The position numbers and the translations under genes were made by a program. A model generated the notes under the pieces. The model saw only the letters and a program-made list of their open reading frames with translations, was not told where the DNA came from and did no database searches. DNA of 20,320 bases from Lachnospiraceae bacterium (GTDB taxonomy: Bacteria > Bacillota > Clostridia > Lachnospirales > Lachnospiraceae): the NCBI GenBank assembly GCA_009774585.1, contig VSOA01000032.1:1-20320 (forward strand), written 5' to 3'. Shown in pieces: positions 1-5,967 of the stretch; positions within the stretch are counted from its first letter, which is position 1; every line of letters starts with the position of its first letter.

Positions 1-361
1 GATATACTAATTACATATATCATATCATCAAATTGAAAATATTACTACAGAGAACATATGTTTAAAGTTTGATTATTAACATATACAATTTAGTTAATAA
101 TTACAATGGCAATCTTATAAGGCATTATACTAAATATGGTTCAAATTATAAAAAGATTTCTGGCTTATCTAAGGCTGGATCAGTATCATTATGGGGAGTG
201 TTTGCCGTTGGTGGAACATCAAAAACATGGCATTGTAAAAATTGTAAAATTGGCTTTTAAGTTTTCTTAAATAGTACCTTCTGCTTTTATAGTCTTGGCG
301 AGAGATTTCAGTTGTGTTTAGATCGTATGATTTGGATTGACAGATTTAGAACTAGAAGATA
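1..361. other. AT-rich flank with no intact gene
   Basis: This stretch is clearly richer in A and T than the rest of the window. The only open frame of any length (69-260, plus) begins at a TTG without a ribosome binding site. It ends in a short zinc-ribbon-like tail (WHCKNCKIGF). It may be the last piece of a decayed gene, but I cannot assign it to a family. No tRNA, transposase or convincing promoter is visible. It joins directly onto the broken DUF262 gene that follows, so I read it as degenerate accessory DNA at the edge of the phage-derived cluster. Confidence 0.4.
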
Positions 362-682
362 GAACAAGCAAGAAAGTTTATTGAGTCTTTAATGTTGTGA
401 CTGCCAATTCCGTCATTAATGTTTTATGAAGATAGTGATTCATATTTACTTATAATTGATGGTCAACAACGAATAAAAAGCATTTTATTATTTGTCGGCG
501 CGATTAATAAGGAAAGTGCATCACGACACGAAAAAAGTATGTGTAATTTTACCTTGACAGGATTAGTAAAAGATGGTCCATATTATAATAAGTCATACGT
601 TAATTTTATGAAAAGGAAAAACGCACGTTTAGAAAGATACTGCATCTTAATTGGATTGATCGTGGTTCATATTGTTCATTAA
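362..682 (+). pseudogene. remnant of a DUF262 (GmrSD-type) gene
   Basis: The frame starting at 362 reads EQARKFIESLML, then an in-frame TGA (398-400), then LPIPSLMFYEDSD and the hallmark DGQQR (458-472) followed by IKSILLF. This is the N-terminal DUF262 domain, in which DGQQR belongs to the ParB/sulfiredoxin-like nucleotide-binding and nuclease fold of GmrSD type IV restriction enzymes. Family members normally have an open frame through the FIES-to-LPIP segment, usually with Gly where the TGA lies. Similarity fades after about 618, where the frame reads into non-family sequence, which suggests a further frameshift. No start, no N-terminal QRxYxW segment and no C-terminal half are present. It is therefore a dead fragment, probably a leftover defence gene. 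It is distinct from the intact DUF262-like gene at 10266. Confidence 0.65.
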
Positions 683-692
683 AAATGTTTTA

Positions 693-890
693 TCAAAATA
701 CATATTTGCTCCCAAGTTTTTTAACGAATAATGATATCCCGCCAAGTCCGACAGTTCCCAGAGTTCCAAGGCTGTCGGTGACATGGTTGACAACAGAAAG
801 AAGGTTATTTAACCCATTAACTGCCGTCACAACAGCATCAGACTCCACGATGTTTCCGACAGTGTCCGGTATATTCCTTTTGCTTTGTAA
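693..890 (-). pseudogene. fragment of a phage tail tape-measure gene
   Basis: Reading the minus strand just past the stop of the preceding small gene, the frame stays open for 65 codons. It contains VNGLNNLLSVVNHVTDSL and then a glycine-rich hydrophobic stretch (LGTLGTVGLGGISLFVKKLG) before a TGA. Alternating amphipathic segments followed by a Gly-rich membrane-like patch are typical of the middle of phage tape-measure proteins, which set tail length. There is no start codon with a ribosome binding site. Real tape measures run to many hundreds of residues, so this is a stump truncated at both ends. The truncation coincides with the change to AT-rich wreckage at about 690 and marks the broken left edge of the phage-like cluster. 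Assignment to the tape-measure family is by resemblance only. Confidence 0.5.
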
Positions 891-1109
891 CTACTCACTT
901 GCGTTTTCATTTCCTTCATGGATCATTTCAGCCAGTCTGTTAATCAGTTCGCTCCGCAATTCTTCCGCAGGGACACTTTTTAAAGCTGTATACAGTTTCT
1001 GTATCAGTTCCAAGATATCCTTACGGTCGTCGATAAGGGAGACAATTGTACCGTACAACATTGATTTAACCTTAAGTTCGTTCTTTTTCATTTTAATAAA
1101 TTTAATCAT
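891..1109 (-). CDS. small phage-type protein of unknown function
   Basis: This encodes a charged, mainly helical protein of 72 residues with no membrane segment or cysteine motif. I place the start at 1109 because the TAAGGAG site (1119-1125) sits 9 bases from that ATG but only 3 bases from the ATG at 1115. The TAAGGAG overlaps the stop codon of the upstream membrane-anchored coiled-coil gene, so the two are translationally coupled. It is the last intact gene of the minus-strand cluster, directly before the tape-measure stump. Its place among holin, lysozyme and tail genes suggests a minor structural or assembly role, but nothing in the residues shows one. Confidence 0.6.
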   Translation of the reverse strand: MIKFIKMKKNELKVKSMLYGTIVSLIDDRKDILELIQKLYTALKSVPAEELRSELINRLAEMIHEGNENASE

Positions 1110-1122
1110 ATTCATTTGCTCC

Positions 1123-1635
1123 TTACGAAAATCCGTCTTTTAGTTTTTGTTTATATGCGTCGTTTATGATTTCCATGGATATTTCGACTTCACCGTTTTC
1201 GAGCCCGTTTTCTTCCAGTATTTTTTCGTATTTCTCATACATATGAATGCAGTGTACGAAACTGTCTTTGTTGCATGGTTTCCCTTCGGCTACCTTGGTG
1301 GCGAAGTTATTGATTTCCCAGCGCAGATCATCGATTTCTTTATCTACGAACATGAGGGTTAACTTTTTGATATCATTAGAAATTTCCTCGTCACGCCGGT
1401 CGGAGCGAGCGACTTCTTTTTCATGTTTTGCCTGCAGGGTGGTAAGATTCCGGGAAGTCTGAAGTAATAATTCATGTTCCTGCCGTTTCTTTCTCATCCA
1501 TTTTGTTTCCAATCCGACCCGTTCAATGATCCACTCAAAGAGAGAAACGATTACTTTTACGCCGATAAGAATGGCAAACACAGCAAGAAATACATACGAA
1601 AAATCTATGTTGGTTAATTCAGCAATATCGTTCAT
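1123..1635 (-). CDS. membrane-anchored coiled-coil phage protein
   Basis: The 170-residue product has one N-terminal transmembrane helix (about residues 14-37, YVFLAVFAILIGVKVIVSLF). A charged region follows (about 45-100) with heptad-like spacing of hydrophobic residues. The C-terminal part has two cysteines in a KPC...HC segment. It lies immediately after the lysozyme gene in the same direction (28-base gap), with an AAAGG site about 10 bases from the ATG. The single-helix anchor, extended helical arm and position beside holin and lysozyme suggest a role in lysis or envelope attachment. Similar short proteins occur beside lysin genes in Clostridia prophages, to my recollection. It could instead be a second holin-like protein or a particle-associated protein. 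Confidence 0.65.
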   Translation of the reverse strand: MNDIAELTNIDFSYVFLAVFAILIGVKVIVSLFEWIIERVGLETKWMRKKRQEHELLLQTSRNLTTLQAKHEKEVARSDRRDEEISNDIKKLTLMFVDKEIDDLRWEINNFATKVAEGKPCNKDSFVHCIHMYEKYEKILEENGLENGEVEISMEIINDAYKQKLKDGFS

Positions 1636-1663
1636 GAAAAAATTGCCTTTCTATATGAAATTG

Positions 1664-2104
1664 TTAAGGACAACTGACCGGTCTGTCAAACAGTTCTTTT
1701 TCTGCCGCACGTCTGTTAACAAGACCACGCAGTACCTTGCCGCCGGCTTTGTTATACGCCGGAATTTTCGCGCTGATTTGTGCGATGGTACGCTGTCCGT
1801 TATTTAACAGTTTTTTCAGATTTCCGCTTCCACAGTTAAATGTGAAGCTGACAAGTGCATCGAATTGGTTCTGGTTCCAATGATACTTACTGTGATATTT
1901 ATTTACTGCTTTTTCTGCATTGGCGCAGTCTGCTTTCAGATATCGGTCAGCTTGAACCTGTGTGATTGTCTGACCTTTTGAGACGCCGGATGTATGACCG
2001 TATCCTATCGTCCAGATACCGATACTGTCCTGATAGGCGGTTAAGCGGCAGCCCTCAAATCGTTTGATCAAAGAAAGACCGTTGTTGCTGATAGATAGAT
2101 TCAT
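1664..2104 (-). CDS. phage endolysin, GH24 lysozyme
   Basis: This 146-residue enzyme is a T4-type (GH24) muramidase that cuts the N-acetylmuramic acid to N-acetylglucosamine bond of peptidoglycan. The catalytic triad has the spacing seen in T4 lysozyme (E11, D20, T26): E17 in RFEG, D26 in YQDSIG and T32 in WTIGYGH. The length is normal for a single-domain enzyme, and no cell-wall-binding domain or signal peptide is present, so export would depend on a holin. I start it at the ATG at 2104, which has AGAGGTG 6 bases upstream. A GTG at 2113 overlaps the holin stop and lies inside that ribosome binding site. It sits directly after the holin gene, forming a standard holin-lysin cassette. Confidence 0.9.
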   Translation of the reverse strand: MNLSISNNGLSLIKRFEGCRLTAYQDSIGIWTIGYGHTSGVSKGQTITQVQADRYLKADCANAEKAVNKYHSKYHWNQNQFDALVSFTFNCGSGNLKKLLNNGQRTIAQISAKIPAYNKAGGKVLRGLVNRRAAEKELFDRPVSCP

Positions 2105-2109
2105 AGAAA

Positions 2110-2520
2110 TCACCTCTGCTGTTTCTTAGCCTTGTTTACGGAAGATTCGATTTTTAATTGCAGCCATTTATCAAACGATCCGTAGAGTTCGTCAATTGCT
2201 TTTTTAGATTCCTCGGAAATAGTAAGTAGAGCGGCATGATACGCTTTTTGCTTTGCTTCCGCCCATGCGCTTTGTGTAAACTCGCCGTTTTCTTTTAGTG
2301 TATCAACAAAGGTTTGATTCACGTACAGGACGGCATCCATCACACTAGACAGAGCGTCTTGTACAAGACTGCTGACATATTCATTTTTCACGGTTTCTTC
2401 AATGAAATTGCTTTCTTTGATTTTGGTTTTCGCAAAATCAACAACATATTTGGCGACTACCGGTAAAATGACCGTTAGCACAACATACAAACAATAGTTT
2501 AATACTTCTGTAAATTCCAT
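2110..2520 (-). CDS. phage holin, LLH-type
   Basis: The 136-residue protein begins with a single transmembrane helix (about residues 8-28, NYCLYVVLTVILPVVAKYVV). A long charged helical region (30-136) ends in a basic KAKKQQR tail. This layout and length match LL-H-type holins, which permeabilise the membrane and let the endolysin reach the wall. AGGAG lies 6 bases before the ATG. The TGA falls inside the ribosome binding site region of the lysozyme gene, so the two are tightly coupled. The family call rests on topology and context, because holins have little sequence conservation. Confidence 0.8.
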   Translation of the reverse strand: MEFTEVLNYCLYVVLTVILPVVAKYVVDFAKTKIKESNFIEETVKNEYVSSLVQDALSSVMDAVLYVNQTFVDTLKENGEFTQSAWAEAKQKAYHAALLTISEESKKAIDELYGSFDKWLQLKIESSVNKAKKQQR

Positions 2521-2551
2521 AATGGACTCCTGTTCCGTAGCTTATTAAGCT

Positions 2552-3694
2552 TCATTTTGTATTTAGTTTTCTAAGAAATTCAACGCACTGTTTTAACTTA
2601 TTGCATACATAATCTAATTCTGCGGTTGTTTCTTTACCGGAGAGGGTTAAGCGGATACAGCTATGAATATCGTGTTCATCCATTCCGATAGCTGTCAAGG
2701 CAGGAAATGCAGATAGATTCCGGCTGTTGCAGGCGGAGCCTGTACTGACCTGAATACCGTTTAGGTCCAGCAGAATCATTAGTGATTCGCCTTCGACACC
2801 TTTGAAGCATAGGTAGAGATTGTGCGGTAACCTCTTTCCTGATTCAATGGGGGCGCCGATCAGGTAACTGTCCGGAATATGATGGATGATGTAATGATAT
2901 ATATGATTTCTGTTATTGGGGGTAACGGAAGAGTAGTTGTAGGTTTCGACGGCTTTACGAAGGGAAGCGATTCCGAGGATATTTTCTGTGCCGCCAATCA
3001 GGGTTTGCTCTTGGGAACCGTAGATAAGAGGCGTCAATTGAGTATCTTGATGTTTCCATAACACGCCGATTCCTTTCAGGGCATGAAGTTTATGTCCGCT
3101 GAAAGTTAATAAATCTACATATTTTTCCCATTGCGCTATATTGACTTTATAAGACGGAATATAGCCGGTTGCATCAACGATTAGAATTCCGTCGTATCTA
3201 TGTACAATAGAACCAATGGTTACTACGTCATTGATAGTACCGATTTCCGAATTGCCTGCTTCTATGCAGACAAGCGGTTTTAAGTGATTGTGTTCTGCAA
3301 GAATATCTTCTAAATAGCCGATATCTAATTCTCCGAAGGAATTTACTTTCAGTAAAGTGTGACAGATACATGACTTACATGCAAGAAGCATTGATTTATG
3401 AGCAGTCGGAGAGCAGAAGACTTCGTAGTGGTTTGTCTGCGGATTTTCAGAAGTAAGACCCTTGATGGCTAAAGTGTTAGAGCCGGATCCGGATGGTGTG
3501 AAATAAATATCTTCCGGTTTTGCATTGATGAACGCAGCGATTGATTGTCGCGCATCGGATATGAGTTGTCGGGTTTTTTCTCCGGTTGAATGCAAAGAAC
3601 TCGGATTACCCCACAAGTCTAAAACAGACGTTAGATATTGCTTCATAGAGCAGGATAATTCGGTAGTGGCTGCATTGTCCAAATAGATATTCAT
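2552..3694 (-). CDS. cysteine desulfurase (NifS/IscS-like)
   Basis: This 380-residue PLP-dependent enzyme would take sulfur from L-cysteine to form an enzyme persulfide and alanine. Family landmarks are intact: DNAATT near the N-terminus, GNPSSLHSTG, FTPSGSGSN, the PLP-stacking His99, Asn148 in GNSEIGT, Asp174, the PLP-binding Lys202 in SGHK, the GGTENI segment, the persulfide Cys322 in STGSAC, and Arg348. The residue equivalent to the IscS PLP-contact Gln183 is Gly, a possible specialisation. I use the ATG at 3694 (AGGAGG 5 bases away) rather than the GTG at 3697. The start overlaps the stop of the small zinc-protein gene (TGATG), implying coupling. No IscU, tRNA thiolation or dnd genes are nearby. 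A sulfur-transfer enzyme between tail and lysis genes is unusual, and its acceptor is unknown. Confidence 0.88.
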   Translation of the reverse strand: MNIYLDNAATTELSCSMKQYLTSVLDLWGNPSSLHSTGEKTRQLISDARQSIAAFINAKPEDIYFTPSGSGSNTLAIKGLTSENPQTNHYEVFCSPTAHKSMLLACKSCICHTLLKVNSFGELDIGYLEDILAEHNHLKPLVCIEAGNSEIGTINDVVTIGSIVHRYDGILIVDATGYIPSYKVNIAQWEKYVDLLTFSGHKLHALKGIGVLWKHQDTQLTPLIYGSQEQTLIGGTENILGIASLRKAVETYNYSSVTPNNRNHIYHYIIHHIPDSYLIGAPIESGKRLPHNLYLCFKGVEGESLMILLDLNGIQVSTGSACNSRNLSAFPALTAIGMDEHDIHSCIRLTLSGKETTAELDYVCNKLKQCVEFLRKLNTK

Positions 3695-3888
3695 CACGGC
3701 CTCCTATATTCGTTTTTGACGGAAAACGGTTGTCTGGATGCTTCGATTCTTGTGAAGTATTCTTTTGCGCACTCCGGCGAACAGGCGATTTTTTTCCAGT
3801 GAAACATTGTTTTATCATTTGCGCAATCTGCGCACGGAGTAAACAGTTTTCCGCATATTTTACAAGGCTTTTGTACTTTACCTGCCAT
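3694..3888 (-). CDS. small cysteine-rich zinc-binding protein
   Basis: The 64-residue product has CxxC (CKIC), CxxC (CADC) and CxxxC (CSPEC) pairs in its first two thirds, with a basic linker between them. This is a zinc-ribbon or treble-clef arrangement. AAGGAGG lies about 6 bases before the ATG. Its stop overlaps the start of the cysteine desulfurase gene (TGATG), so the two proteins are made together. Partnership with the desulfurase is therefore plausible, for example as a persulfide acceptor or a nucleic-acid adaptor. No catalytic motif supports a specific role. The cysteines could equally just bind structural zinc. Confidence 0.65.
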   Translation of the reverse strand: MAGKVQKPCKICGKLFTPCADCANDKTMFHWKKIACSPECAKEYFTRIEASRQPFSVKNEYRRP

Positions 3889-3907
3889 CTGTGACCTCCT
3901 TTTTAAT

Positions 3908-3934
3908 CGGAGAGTGCAGTATATGCACCCTCCG
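3908..3934 (-). other. GC-rich hairpin without U-tract
   Basis: An inverted repeat of 11 bases per arm (3908-3918 and 3924-3934, 10 of 11 exact, the other a G-U pair) surrounds a 5-base loop. It lies between the tail-tube stop and the zinc-protein ribosome binding site. In the transcribed (minus) direction it is followed by ATTAAAAAGG, so it lacks the U-run of a classical intrinsic terminator. It may protect or process the tail-tube mRNA, or act as a leaky terminator that lowers expression of the downstream desulfurase and lysis genes. Confidence 0.6.
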
Positions 3935-3942
3935 GTAGTTCA

Positions 3943-4719
3943 TCAGTTGACTCCGTAGACGATCAAATCCCAGAGATTGGTAGAACCGGTACAGCCGCCG
4001 GCGAGAGACTCAGCCGTAAAGGCGTGCGCGAAGTTTTCACCGCCAAGGGACAATTCAAATTCGCCGGATACATCGGCTCGCTGAATAATAACCTGACCGG
4101 CATACTCCACATCACAGGAATCCTGCAAGACTACGTCAATGTAGAGTTTTAATACTTTGCTGTACTTGTCGGAGTCATTGGAAATTTTTGCGGATTCGAC
4201 TTCTACATCGTAAAAGGCAACGAGTTCCGTTCCGTCAGCGATTCCGGAAACAGTAATTTCCTGTGTTGCAGGATCATACTTAAATGTGCCTTCAGCGGCG
4301 TCTGTATCCTGCTCGATTTTTGTACCGAGAGAACCGTTTGCATTTTTGACATAGATAGCCCCGATTTCGGCACCGGTTGTTCCGACTGCCGTCTTGGAAG
4401 TTTTACATGTGTTATTCTTCACAGTCATGACATCTGTGATTCGCACGTTGAACTTACCCTGCTCGACTTCCGTGCCGGTCTGTGCGGCCAAAGCGCCGCC
4501 GACAAGAACGCCGTTTGTAGCGGAGACGGTGACGGTTTTATTCTTCTTTAAAGAAGCGATCTTTCTGCCGCCTTTGCCCGTAATATCGGCTTTCTCCTGC
4601 GTATTTTGGATCGTTCCGTTCTGGACCTCATCCATGATAAACTCCAGTTCACCGGCATTATTGAAAGCCGTGATCTGTGCCACCTCGGTAATAATTAATT
4701 TGCTAACATCAACTGCCAT
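3943..4719 (-). CDS. phage structural protein, probable tail tube
   Basis: The 258-residue product is rich in beta-forming residues, acidic and nearly free of hydrophobic helices. It starts MAVDVSKLIITEVAQIT and carries a conserved-looking TGKGGRKIASLKKNKTVTVS segment (about residues 46-65). A middle part resembles an inserted Ig-like beta domain. It ends with a beta-rich stretch (GQVIIQRADVSGEFELSLGG) that resembles the end of tail-tube proteins. Length and composition fit a major tail or other virion protein. The start has AAGGAGG about 9 bases upstream, the strongest in the cluster. Hairpins flank the gene on both sides, consistent with separate, high expression. A head-decoration protein is the main alternative. 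Confidence 0.6.
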   Translation of the reverse strand: MAVDVSKLIITEVAQITAFNNAGELEFIMDEVQNGTIQNTQEKADITGKGGRKIASLKKNKTVTVSATNGVLVGGALAAQTGTEVEQGKFNVRITDVMTVKNNTCKTSKTAVGTTGAEIGAIYVKNANGSLGTKIEQDTDAAEGTFKYDPATQEITVSGIADGTELVAFYDVEVESAKISNDSDKYSKVLKLYIDVVLQDSCDVEYAGQVIIQRADVSGEFELSLGGENFAHAFTAESLAGGCTGSTNLWDLIVYGVN

Positions 4720-4761
4720 TTTTTGTTTCCTCCTTATGGTTTATAATTTATAAAATTAAAA

Positions 4762-4777
4762 GACTCGATTAAGAGTC
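4762..4777 (-). terminator. weak hairpin with T-rich flanks
   Basis: GACTC (4762-4766) and GAGTC (4773-4777) form a 5-bp stem with a 6-base loop in the 66-base gap between the 240-residue gene and the tail-tube gene. In the minus direction the stem is followed by TTTTAATTTT, and on the plus strand by CTAATTTTTT. It may be a weak or bidirectional terminator that partly uncouples the two genes. The short stem keeps confidence low. Confidence 0.35.
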
Positions 4778-4785
4778 CTAATTTT

Positions 4786-5508
4786 TTATTTAACAGGGAT
4801 CCACGACAAACAGGATTTGTCTTTGAGCTTGGATGTGTCAACGGTTCCGGCATAAACGCCGATCATCGTGTTATCAAAATTGATGCTGGTCTTTATCTGT
4901 TCATAACTTTGATTGAATTGATAGACAGACAGATGTTCAACTTGTTCAAAGTTATATTTGAATTCCGGTCTGTTCACTAACGCCACCACTAATTTTTCTA
5001 AATAGGGTTCATATGCTCTGCCGACATTTCTTTTTTGTTTTTTGCGTTCCAGCTTAATACGGAATTCTTTAGCCTCGTCGTTTCCCGGTTTTCGTTTTTC
5101 TTTTTCTAAATTGTTGATCTTCCGAATACTCTCTGCAATTCGGTGATATGTCAGCTCATCTATCACGATATTATTTTTTGCACTGAATAAAATAGGTGAG
5201 CCGTTTGCCGGACTGTTTCCGATTGCCAGATCGGACCAGTCGATATCACCGAAGAGTACAGACATATCACTCCGGGCGAAAGAGGGGAACAGCATCATAA
5301 ATAACTGGTAATCAGTAACTCGGGTGAAATCAAGTCCGATGTCATCAAGCTGCACCATGTATTGAAATGGCGTAGCTGTCAATGAAGAGATCAGATGATA
5401 GTAATGCTGTTCATCCTCCAATATTTCACCGACAGTAGGAATTCTGACTGATAAGTTCGGAAGAATATCAACAGCAGATAATTTCAGCAAGCTTTTTGCG
5501 GTTTCCAT
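4786..5508 (-). CDS. phage protein, possibly tail-assembly related
   Basis: The product has 240 residues. The N-terminal half contains PTVGEILEDEQHYYHL and a LDDIGLDF...DYQLFMMLF...VLFGDIDW pattern. A strongly basic, helical linker follows (about 125-160, KEKRKPG to KKQKRN), then a C-terminal alpha-beta part ending in SCLSWI. No membrane segment or enzyme motif is seen. It starts 4 bases after the HU-like gene's stop with GGAGAG upstream, so it is co-translated with it. Position next to the tail-tube gene and the general pattern recall tail-assembly chaperone-type proteins of Clostridia phages. I cannot exclude another virion-assembly role. Confidence 0.5.
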   Translation of the reverse strand: METAKSLLKLSAVDILPNLSVRIPTVGEILEDEQHYYHLISSLTATPFQYMVQLDDIGLDFTRVTDYQLFMMLFPSFARSDMSVLFGDIDWSDLAIGNSPANGSPILFSAKNNIVIDELTYHRIAESIRKINNLEKEKRKPGNDEAKEFRIKLERKKQKRNVGRAYEPYLEKLVVALVNRPEFKYNFEQVEHLSVYQFNQSYEQIKTSINFDNTMIGVYAGTVDTSKLKDKSCLSWIPVK

Positions 5509-5512
5509 TTTT

Positions 5513-5821
5513 TCACTCTCCGAATAATTTTTGATTTACTTGTCCGTTATAATATTTAGACAGGGATATTTTGATCGTTACATGTTCCGGGCAGTCTATG
5601 TTCTGAAACATGCCTTTGGAATAGTGTTTCTTTTCGATATATTTTCTTTTAATATTGATACCGCTTAACAGTTTAATCGTTACTTCTTCAGACGGAGCGG
5701 TAGTAGATAAGCAGTCGAAAACAATATCTTCAGCTGATTTAAATAATCGGCGTACGGTTGCTGCATTTATCTTTTCTCTGTCCGCTATTTGTTTGATCAA
5801 GGCATCCTGTGTAATATTCAA
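5513..5821 (-). CDS. HU/IHF-like DNA-binding protein
   Basis: The 102-residue protein has a helical N-terminus (TQDALIKQIADREKINAATVRRLFKSAEDIVFDCL). A beta-arm-like region follows (VTIKLLSGINIKRKYIEKK) with many lysines and ends in VTIKISLSKYYNG, the order found in HU-family proteins that bend DNA. It is slightly longer than ordinary HU (about 90 residues) and diverges in the arm. The start is a TTG at 5821 with ACGGAGG 10 bases upstream. It follows the YonO-like polymerase gene. In Bacillus phage SPbeta the HU homologue gene yonN lies close to yonO, so the pairing looks like conserved synteny. It may load or shape template DNA for that polymerase (inference). Confidence 0.7.
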   Translation of the reverse strand: MNITQDALIKQIADREKINAATVRRLFKSAEDIVFDCLSTTAPSEEVTIKLLSGINIKRKYIEKKHYSKGMFQNIDCPEHVTIKISLSKYYNGQVNQKLFGE

Positions 5822-5893
5822 TTAGCTTTTTACCTCCGTATTTTGTTATTTGTGCGGTATCGTTATCTTCCCTTATACGCACATAAGATTTTA

Positions 5894-5947
5894 CGTTATT
5901 TACGGACGTTTTTCTTTGGGAACGGTAATTTTCGTCCGTAAATAACG
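5894..5947. repeat. 15-bp perfect inverted repeat, 24-base loop
   Basis: CGTTATTTACGGACG (5894-5908) and its exact complement CGTCCGTAAATAACG (5933-5947) are separated by 24 bases. It occupies the 146-base gap between the polymerase stop and the HU-like gene. In the transcribed direction it is followed by TAAAATCTTATG rather than a U-run. It could be a terminator or attenuator behind the polymerase gene, an operator, or a recombination relic. A perfect 15-bp match is well beyond chance at this spacing. Confidence 0.75.
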
Positions 5948-5967
5948 AATGATTTTCCAATGGTTTG

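Noticed and set aside
685..1143. 152-residue plus-strand open frame
   Set aside because: It is antisense to the tape-measure stump and the small phage gene. It has no ribosome binding site, and its composition is that of a reverse-complement shadow.
2552..3697. Desulfurase as DndA of a DNA phosphorothioation system
   Set aside because: No dndB, dndC, dndD or dndE-like gene is visible nearby, so only a generic cysteine desulfurase call is justified.
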